Assembly (NCBI GenBank): GCA_023145535.1
Contig: JAGLDQ010000036.1
Coordinates: 1 to 10,673, forward strand
DNA length: 10,673 nt
From: Cocleimonas sp.
GTDB taxonomy: Bacteria; Pseudomonadota; Gammaproteobacteria; Thiotrichales; Thiotrichaceae
Reading direction: 5' to 3'
Position numbers and translations under genes: made by a program. Position 1 is the stretch's first letter; every line of letters starts with the position of its first letter. Positions 5,880 to 10,673 of this stretch are shown here, in pieces. The notes beneath the pieces were generated by a model. That model searched no databases, was not told the DNA's origin, and saw nothing but the letters and a program-made list of their open reading frames with translations.

Positions 5880-7031
5880 CTACATAAAGGCTTCTATCGT
5901 ATCATTAAGAAAATCCCAGCCTTGACTCGTGGTGACGATGTGTTGCTTATCCTTTGTAATTAAGCCCATCTGTGCAACCCGTTCTAGTTTTTCTTCGACT
6001 TCTGAGAACGCAAGGTGAGTTCTTTGTGAAAAGAGTTCAGTTGCCACTCCCTGCTTAAGCCTGAGCGCATTGAGCATAAACTCAAATGGAATATCGGCTT
6101 TTTCCAATAATTGCTCTGAAGAACGCCCATTATTTGTGCTTATTTCTTGCATATATTGTTTAGGTTGCCGATATTTATGATAGCGCTGAATACTGCCATC
6201 AGGCGCGGTTATTTTCCCATGCGCCCCCGCGCCAATGCCGATATAATCACCAAACTGCCAATAGTTCACATTATGTCGACAGCGTTGATCGTTAGCGGTG
6301 TGTTGACTTGCGTAAGCTGACACTTCATATTGCTCAAAATTCGCCTGTTTTAGGAGTGCTTGCCCCTGTTGTTGCATATCCCACAGTGTTTCGTCATTTG
6401 GCAGCACAGGGGGCGAATGGTGGAATAAGGTGTTGGGTTCTAGTGTTAGTTGATACCATGATATATGGGTGGCATCGCACTCAATGGCCTGTTGTAAATC
6501 AGCTAATGCTTGTGATGTGCTTTGTTCTGGCAAGCCAAACATTAAATCTAGATTGAAATTATCAAAGCCTGCCTTTTTAGCAATTTTTGCGGCGCGGGCG
6601 GCTTCTTCACCATTATGTATTCGACCTAATGCGCTTAAATGATCAACATTAAAGCTTTGAATTCCGATGGAGAGACGATTAATGCCAGCTTCTCGATAGG
6701 CATCAAAACGTTGTTGTTCAAAGGTACTAGGATTTGCCTCCATCGTGATTTCCATTCTGGGGCGGATGGGTAGCAAAGCGCGTAAGCCTGATAATAGCTG
6801 TTCAATCGCTTTTGCTGAAAATACACTCGGTGTGCCGCCCCCAATAAACACAGATTCTAACCGTCTACCCCAGATAGCAGGTAGCTCATTTTCAAGATCT
6901 TTTAATAACACCTGAATATAGACCTGCTCAGGCAAGTCATGGGTGATTTGATGTGAGTTAAAATCGCAATAGGGACATTTTTTAATGCACCATGGGATAT
7001 GGATGTAAAGGCTAAGTGGAATTGGAGTCAT
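5880..7031 (-). CDS. hemW: Radical SAM heme chaperone HemW
   Basis: This is a 383-aa radical SAM protein of the HemN/HemW group. The [4Fe-4S]-binding motif is C15-IKK-C19-PY-C22 in HIPWCIKKCPYCDFNSH. GGGTPS at 65-70 is the SAM-contact motif, and MEANPST (about 97-103), INRLSIGIQSF (about 117-127) and FNLDLMFGLPEQ (159-170) are further conserved blocks. HNVNYW at 253-258 is the HNxxYW signature of HemW, which is linked to heme binding and separates it from coproporphyrinogen dehydrogenase HemN. Length matches the family (about 380). HemW binds heme and hands it to target proteins; it was long annotated as an oxygen-independent coproporphyrinogen oxidase. The ATG at 7031 is chosen because translation begins a few residues before the conserved LYIHIPWC, although no strong ribosome-binding site is seen. 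It is divergent from tonB and convergent with a small exported-protein gene. Confidence 0.95.
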   Translation of the reverse strand: MTPIPLSLYIHIPWCIKKCPYCDFNSHQITHDLPEQVYIQVLLKDLENELPAIWGRRLESVFIGGGTPSVFSAKAIEQLLSGLRALLPIRPRMEITMEANPSTFEQQRFDAYREAGINRLSIGIQSFNVDHLSALGRIHNGEEAARAAKIAKKAGFDNFNLDLMFGLPEQSTSQALADLQQAIECDATHISWYQLTLEPNTLFHHSPPVLPNDETLWDMQQQGQALLKQANFEQYEVSAYASQHTANDQRCRHNVNYWQFGDYIGIGAGAHGKITAPDGSIQRYHKYRQPKQYMQEISTNNGRSSEQLLEKADIPFEFMLNALRLKQGVATELFSQRTHLAFSEVEEKLERVAQMGLITKDKQHIVTTSQGWDFLNDTIEAFM

Positions 7032-7163
7032 AGACGTTTGAACAGAACCTAATTTAAAATAATAACTAGCTATGTTATGCTACTTGTCTTTGCAGGTAAA
7101 TCAATCTGTCAATTGCATAATTCAAACTACAATAAATATAAGATACTGAATTTATAATAAGCT
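7032..7163. promoter_or_regulatory. Divergent hemW/tonB intergenic region
   Basis: These 132 AT-rich bases must carry the promoters for hemW (leftward) and tonB (rightward). No confident -35/-10 pair stands out. TATAAG at 7137-7142 with TTGCAT 18 bp upstream (7113-7118) is a weak candidate for tonB. A perfect TATAAT at 7153-7158 lies only 5 bp before the tonB ATG and would give a leaderless transcript if used. No Fur-like 19-bp palindrome is visible. Confidence 0.4.
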
Positions 7164-8042
7164 ATGTCATTTATCACAAATATTAATCCTTTTAAGATTA
7201 CCTTGCCAGCGGCAGTGGTAGTACATGTGGCCGTTATTGCAGGGGTTGGCTTTGGTTTGCCTGATACGCCTAAACAGCAACACGCACCTTTACTCGATAT
7301 CACGCTGGTCAATACACATTCGGATAAAGCCCCCGATAAGGCAGACTTTATTGCACAGGCAAACCAAGAAGGGAGTGGTACGCTTAATAAAAAAAGCCGT
7401 TTAAGTAGCCCGCTTGCTTCGGTGAATCCCAATGATTTATCAGGGGAATCTCCCGTAAAATCATTTGAATCTACGCCTGATGTTAGACCTAAGCCCGATC
7501 CAAAATTATTAACCACGAAGGGCAAGACCGATAAACGTGTTAATAAAGAACCAGAGAAAGAGGATATAAAAGACCCTAAGCGTGTTGATAAAGAAATGTC
7601 GGATGAAACCGATGAAATCGCACAATTAATGGCAGAAATGAGTAAGGAGGAGCAGCATTATGCCAATCGTCCACGTATTCACTTTATCGACTCGATTAGC
7701 GCAAAAAGTGCAGTTGAAGCCGCCTATATTGATGCATGGGCAAAAAAATTGGAGCGTATTGGCAATATTAATTTCCCTAAAGAAGCACTTAAGTTAAGCT
7801 TGAGTGGTACGCTAATATTGAATACGACCTTGGATAGAGCAGGTCGTGTCGTTGAAATTGGTATTGATAGCTCTTCAGGATCACGCATCCTTGATAATGC
7901 GGCATTACGTATTGTTAAGCTCGCTTCACCCTACGAGCCTTTACCACGCGAAGTGCGTGCCAAGTACGACCAACTAAATATTACCCGTTCGATTATTTTC
8001 CATCGGGAAGGTGGAGGGCGCGCCTCTTTTACTACCCAGTAA
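7164..8042 (+). CDS. tonB: TonB family energy-transducing protein
   Basis: This is a 292-aa TonB-family protein. It has a short cytoplasmic N-terminus, then one transmembrane helix at about residues 12-31 (ITLPAAVVVHVAVIAGVGFG). That helix carries His21, placed like the functionally important TM histidine of TonB. It is followed by a long charged Lys/Asp/Pro-rich periplasmic linker (about 50-165), an amphipathic stretch (PRIHFIDSISAKSAVEAAYIDAWAKKLERIGN) and a C-terminal TonB domain (about 203-282: NFPKEAL...GTLILNTTLDRAGRVVEIGIDSSSGSRILDNAALRIVKLASPYEPLP). It would carry proton-motive-force energy from ExbB/ExbD to outer-membrane receptors. The linker is less Pro-rich than in E. coli TonB, as in the TonB homologue encoded next to yqgE in pseudomonads. 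The tonB-yqgE-ruvX-pyrR order is widely conserved in gammaproteobacteria. No exbB/exbD or receptor gene is present here. No strong ribosome-binding site precedes the ATG. Confidence 0.9.
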   Translation: MSFITNINPFKITLPAAVVVHVAVIAGVGFGLPDTPKQQHAPLLDITLVNTHSDKAPDKADFIAQANQEGSGTLNKKSRLSSPLASVNPNDLSGESPVKSFESTPDVRPKPDPKLLTTKGKTDKRVNKEPEKEDIKDPKRVDKEMSDETDEIAQLMAEMSKEEQHYANRPRIHFIDSISAKSAVEAAYIDAWAKKLERIGNINFPKEALKLSLSGTLILNTTLDRAGRVVEIGIDSSSGSRILDNAALRIVKLASPYEPLPREVRAKYDQLNITRSIIFHREGGGRASFTTQ

Positions 8043-8070
8043 AACTACGTCCTATTACAAGGAATGTACT

Positions 8071-8637
8071 ATGCCTACTGACATGATGAGCTTGAAAAAT
8101 CACCTGTTAATCGCCATGCCAAACACGCATGACCGTGCTTTTGATCGTACCGTCACACTGGTTTGTGTGAATGACGACAAAGGTTCTTTTGGTATTACCA
8201 TCAATCGTCCTATTAAGATCACTGTTGGAGATGTATTTCAACAGCTTGATCTCTCCACTAAGAATGATGACTTGAATCAAAAATTGGCGCTTTCAGGGGG
8301 GCCTGTTGATTCAGCGCAAGGTTTTGTCTTACACGATACCGATAAACGTTGGGAAAGTACGATGCGTATTTCAGATGAACTTGCGGTTACTTCATCGCGG
8401 GACATACTGAAAGATATTATCAAGGGTGATGGGCCGGATAATTTTCTTCTCACGCTGGGTTGTGCTAATTGGGCACCCCAACAGCTTGAGGATGAAATGA
8501 TGTCAAACGCGTGGCTAACCTGTCCTGTAAAAAATAGCATTGTTTTTGAGCTACCCTATAAACAGCGCTGGAAAGCGGCGGCTGATAGTATGGGTGTTGA
8601 TTTATCGCGTATGAGCAGTAGTATTGGTCATGCATAA
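8071..8637 (+). CDS. yqgE: YqgE/AlgH family protein (UPF0301)
   Basis: This is a 188-aa protein matching the YqgE/AlgH family (about 185-190 aa). Family blocks are present: LKNHLLIAMPNTHDRAFDRTVTLVC, GSFGITINRP, a Gly-rich LALSGGPVDSAQGFVLH, and FLLTLGCANWAPQQLEDEMMSNAWL. The frame is open upstream to 8011, inside tonB. The ATG at 8071 is the better start because AAGGA lies at 8059-8063, 7 nt before it, and the product then has the family length. The molecular function of YqgE is not established; AlgH in Pseudomonas has been linked to alginate regulation. It lies 28 bp after tonB and 23 bp before ruvX, consistent with one operon. Confidence 0.94.
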   Translation: MPTDMMSLKNHLLIAMPNTHDRAFDRTVTLVCVNDDKGSFGITINRPIKITVGDVFQQLDLSTKNDDLNQKLALSGGPVDSAQGFVLHDTDKRWESTMRISDELAVTSSRDILKDIIKGDGPDNFLLTLGCANWAPQQLEDEMMSNAWLTCPVKNSIVFELPYKQRWKAAADSMGVDLSRMSSSIGHA

Positions 8638-8660
8638 ACCTTCTTTAGTAGCCTGAAATT

Positions 8661-9086
8661 ATGTCAACTGTCATCTGCTTCGATTTTGGTCTAGTGCGAA
8701 CAGGTGTCGCCATTGGTAATAGGATCACCACCACGGCTATGCCCGAATGTACGTTACAGAGCAAAAATAATAAACCCGATTGGGATGCCATTTCCCGTTT
8801 AATTTTAGAATGGAAACCATCGCAATTAGTCGTGGGTTTCCCCACGGCATTAGACGGTAGCGATACCGATGCCACCAAAGCGGTTAGACGCTTTTGCAAC
8901 CAGCTTAATGGTCGCTACCACTTGCCTGTCGCGCAAGAAAATGAACAATACACTTCCATTGAGGCCGCTCAACGCCTCAAGGAAACTCGTCAATGCGGTC
9001 GTAAAAAGAAAATCAGCAAAGAAGAGATTGATCAAATCGCCGCTGTTATTATTTTAGAGAACTACTTTGCAAACAATGAACAATAA
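8661..9086 (+). CDS. ruvX: Putative pre-16S rRNA nuclease RuvX/YqgF
   Basis: This is a 141-aa RNase H-fold protein of the YqgF/RuvX family, involved in 16S rRNA 5'-end maturation and earlier proposed as a Holliday-junction resolvase. The three acidic active-site positions are visible: Asp8 in CFDFGLVRTGVAIG, Glu95 in QENEQYTSIEAA, and Asp124 in EEIDQIAAVIILENY. Other family blocks are PDWDAISRLILEWKPSQLVVGFPTALDG. The usual 'DER' around the catalytic glutamate reads NEQ here, so the flanking Asp and Arg are replaced while the catalytic Glu remains. Start ATG 8661 gives the standard N-terminus; the ribosome-binding site is weak. Its end overlaps the start of pyrR by 11 bp, indicating translational coupling. 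Confidence 0.94.
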   Translation: MSTVICFDFGLVRTGVAIGNRITTTAMPECTLQSKNNKPDWDAISRLILEWKPSQLVVGFPTALDGSDTDATKAVRRFCNQLNGRYHLPVAQENEQYTSIEAAQRLKETRQCGRKKKISKEEIDQIAAVIILENYFANNEQ

Positions 9087-9600
9087 TAATTACAATATTC
9101 CAGAATATCTTGAGCAAATGGCGCAACAACTGCATGAGCAGTTGTTAGAGAATAAGATTGAAAAGCCACTCATGGTCGGTATCCACTCTGCGGGAGTCTG
9201 GCTGGCTAATGCGCTGCATAAAAAATTAGCAATAGAGGCATCCTTAGCCGAATTAAATACCAGTTTTTATCGCGATGATTTTAATAAAATTGGTTTACAC
9301 GGGCAAATTAAACCCTCCAAAATGCCTGTTAGCGTGGAGAATCAACATATTATTCTTGTTGATGATGTGCTTTACACTGGCAGAACCATCCGTGCTGCCA
9401 TGAATGAGCTATTTGACTATGGGCGACCTGCCAGTATCACCTTAGTGGTATTAATTGATCGAGGCGGTAGAGAGATACCTATCTCAGCACAAGTAGTTGG
9501 ATTTAAAGAGCAATTAGATGCCGATAGTGATTTTAAACTCTCCGAGAGTGAGTCGCTAGAATTAAGTATTGTGAAAAAAGAAGCCCTATCGCAACGATAG
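9076..9600 (+). CDS. pyrR: PyrR bifunctional protein (pyrimidine regulator / uracil phosphoribosyltransferase)
   Basis: This is a 174-aa phosphoribosyltransferase-fold protein. The PRPP-binding motif is clear at about residues 92-104 (IILVDDVLYTGRT). Other PyrR blocks are PLMVGIHSAGVWLANAL near residues 31-47, the LNTSFYRDDFNKIGLHGQIKPSKMP segment with the YRDD motif, and SITLVVLIDRGGREIPI. In Gram-positive bacteria PyrR is an RNA-binding attenuation regulator of pyr operons; in gammaproteobacteria its role is less clear and uracil phosphoribosyltransferase activity may be weak. The ATG at 9076 is preferred to the TTG at 9067; both overlap ruvX (11 bp for the ATG). In pseudomonads pyrB follows pyrR; here it does not, and a convergent gene follows instead. 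The stop codon lies inside a hairpin. Confidence 0.93.
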   Translation: MNNNNYNIPEYLEQMAQQLHEQLLENKIEKPLMVGIHSAGVWLANALHKKLAIEASLAELNTSFYRDDFNKIGLHGQIKPSKMPVSVENQHIILVDDVLYTGRTIRAAMNELFDYGRPASITLVVLIDRGGREIPISAQVVGFKEQLDADSDFKLSESESLELSIVKKEALSQR

Positions 9601-9603
9601 GGC
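9574..9603 (-). terminator. Intrinsic terminator for the patatin transcript, overlapping the pyrR 3' end
   Basis: GCCCTATCG (9583-9591) and CGATAGGGC (9595-9603) form a perfect 9-bp stem with a 3-nt loop, including the pyrR stop codon. Read on the - strand the stem is followed by TTCTTTTTT (9582 down to 9574), an intrinsic-terminator tail. On the + strand the hairpin is followed by AAGAAAAAATTA, not a T-tract. It therefore best fits termination of the leftward patatin transcript, 57 nt past its stop. Confidence 0.7.
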
Positions 9604-9659
9604 AAGAAAAAATTATATTTCTATGGCCTGCGTTCCATCTTTTGGAGAAACAGGGAGCC

Positions 9660-10673
9660 TCAATTTTTTCCCTTTATATCCTTCAGTAAGCGTTGGTAAT
9701 GCGTATTATCGCGTATTAGTTGCCGTCCTGCTTTAATCAAGCGGTTAACTTGTTCCTGACTCAGTGAAAAACTCGTCGGAATATTATTAAAAAACTTCTT
9801 TTGTTCCTTGGATTGTAAATCCTTAAAGCCAAACTTTATAAAATAAGATTCGACCGCATTTTGTGGTGTGGAGAGTTGTTGCGACCATTCTTGTAGCTTG
9901 TTTTTTAATAACTCCACCGTTGCAACATTATAGCGATGCAGTTGTACATTACTCATTGCACCCACCGTTTCAGATAATGAAGGACGACGACTGCTATTGT
10001 CCATTAATCGTATCGGGTTGGTGGATGCATCAACAGAGATAAGCACTATTCTTTTGGGGGCGCGTAGCTTTAAGCGCTGAATTAAAGACTTTGCTCCGCC
10101 AGCAATTTCTAACATATCATGAATAGAGCGCAGGCCTAAGTTATCGGTAATACCCCCATCGACAAAATGGGCATATTGACGTTGGTCTTTATCATAATAA
10201 GTCGTTAACCCTTTCAGAAGCATCTGTAATTCAGGGCTTTTTTTAGCACTATTGCGGGTTGTTTGTAGTATCAAAGGGACTTCTTTAGCGCATTTATCAT
10301 GATTTTTTACGACCACGGGATTAAACACCAGTGGAACGGCAGAAGAGGCGGTTACTGCACGGGCAAGGGGAAATGAGGATAAGTCGGAGCAGAGTAAATT
10401 AAAATATTCTTGAGTAAAAGAAAAGCGCACGCCACGACCCAAATCAGAGGCATTTATAACAATCATGGGTGCATCAGGATGTTGCATCATATCGCCAAAT
10501 GTGGAGTGTTTAAAAATAGTACGTTGATAATATTCAATAGCGGCCTCGGTTCTTCCTTGGGGAGAAATAAGAAAAAAGGGATTAAGAAAACGCTTTAAAA
10601 TTTGTTTTTCAATATGATGATGTAGAAACACAGATTCAAAATCTTCAAAAATTTTGTCACCAAATAAGCCATA
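9660..10673 (-). CDS. Patatin-like phospholipase family protein (5' truncated)
   Basis: 337 C-terminal residues of a patatin-family lipid acyl hydrolase are visible; the gene runs off the right edge. The frame is open to 10673 (beginning YGLFGDKIFEDFES), so the GTG at 10631 is internal. Recognised segments are GRTEAAIEYYQRTIF, the beta-strand VINASDLGRGVRFSFTQEYFNLLCSDLSSFPLARAVTASSAVPLVFNPV, and the DGGITDNLGL motif at about 10145-10160. That motif carries the Asp of the Ser-Asp catalytic dyad. The nucleophile elbow GxSxG and the oxyanion Gly-rich loop should lie upstream, outside the window, so catalytic competence cannot be judged. The C-terminal 130 residues are charged and helical (QLHRYNVATVELLKNKLQEWSQQL). 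Members may be membrane or exported lipases. It is convergent with pyrR and has its own probable terminator. Confidence 0.88.
   Translation of the reverse strand, partial: YGLFGDKIFEDFESVFLHHHIEKQILKRFLNPFFLISPQGRTEAAIEYYQRTIFKHSTFGDMMQHPDAPMIVINASDLGRGVRFSFTQEYFNLLCSDLSSFPLARAVTASSAVPLVFNPVVVKNHDKCAKEVPLILQTTRNSAKKSPELQMLLKGLTTYYDKDQRQYAHFVDGGITDNLGLRSIHDMLEIAGGAKSLIQRLKLRAPKRIVLISVDASTNPIRLMDNSSRRPSLSETVGAMSNVQLHRYNVATVELLKNKLQEWSQQLSTPQNAVESYFIKFGFKDLQSKEQKKFFNNIPTSFSLSQEQVNRLIKAGRQLIRDNTHYQRLLKDIKGKN

Noticed and set aside
7153..7158. TATAAT just before the tonB ATG as the main promoter
   Set aside because: Only 5 bp from the start codon; it would require a leaderless mRNA and lacks a -35 match, so I do not call it.
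7127..7525. 132-codon minus-strand open frame inside tonB
   Set aside because: It is antisense to a well-supported tonB gene with no domain or ribosome-binding site of its own.
8011..8070. 20-codon N-terminal extension of yqgE overlapping tonB
   Set aside because: AAGGA 7 nt before ATG 8071 and the 188-aa family length favour the downstream start.
1..10673. Search for CRISPR, toxin-antitoxin, phage, transposase or defence modules
   Set aside because: No spaced direct-repeat array, no paired small toxin/antitoxin features, and no integrase, transposase or nuclease signatures beyond housekeeping RuvX. The two small membrane proteins are paralogues, not a toxin-antitoxin pair.

Overview
The window looks like chromosomal DNA from an AT-rich gammaproteobacterium. 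The evidence is the linked set tonB, yqgE, ruvX and pyrR, with hemW divergent from tonB, together with an AapJQMP-type amino-acid ABC transporter and a patatin-family lipase. I cannot name the genus; a Thiotrichales-like or other environmental gammaproteobacterium would fit, but that is only an impression. Both edges cut through genes: aapJ at the left and the patatin gene at the right.

Layout. (1) Positions 1-4152 hold a general L-amino-acid ABC transporter on the + strand: the 3' part of the periplasmic binding protein gene aapJ, an intrinsic terminator/attenuator, the permease genes aapQ and aapM, and the ATPase gene aapP. aapM and aapP are separated by 231 bp, most of it taken up by a 159-bp inverted-repeat element. 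(2) Positions 4153-5879 are an accessory stretch of short + strand genes. They are a small secreted single-domain DUF11-like protein whose Shine-Dalgarno lies in a perfect palindrome, two tandem paralogous single-span membrane proteins (about 78 and 76 aa), and a 79-aa exported protein of unknown function ending 4 bp from hemW. (3) Positions 5880-7031 hold hemW (radical SAM heme chaperone) on the - strand. (4) Positions 7164-9600 hold tonB, yqgE, ruvX and pyrR on the + strand, tightly packed and probably one operon. (5) Positions 9660-10673 hold a patatin-like phospholipase on the - strand, convergent with pyrR. A hairpin across the pyrR stop codon has a T-rich tail on the - strand and probably terminates the patatin transcript.

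How the genes work together. AapJ captures amino acids in the periplasm, AapQ and AapM form the channel and AapP powers it; the hairpin after aapJ would let the binding protein be made in excess of the membrane parts. The TonB-family protein would energise outer-membrane receptors. RuvX and PyrR serve RNA/DNA processing and pyrimidine metabolism and are linked to tonB and yqgE by conserved order rather than by a shared pathway.

I found no CRISPR array, tRNA, rRNA, transposase, phage module or recognisable defence system. The parts most worth a second look are the inverted-repeat element inside the aap operon, the palindrome that sequesters the ribosome-binding site, and the duplicated small membrane proteins.
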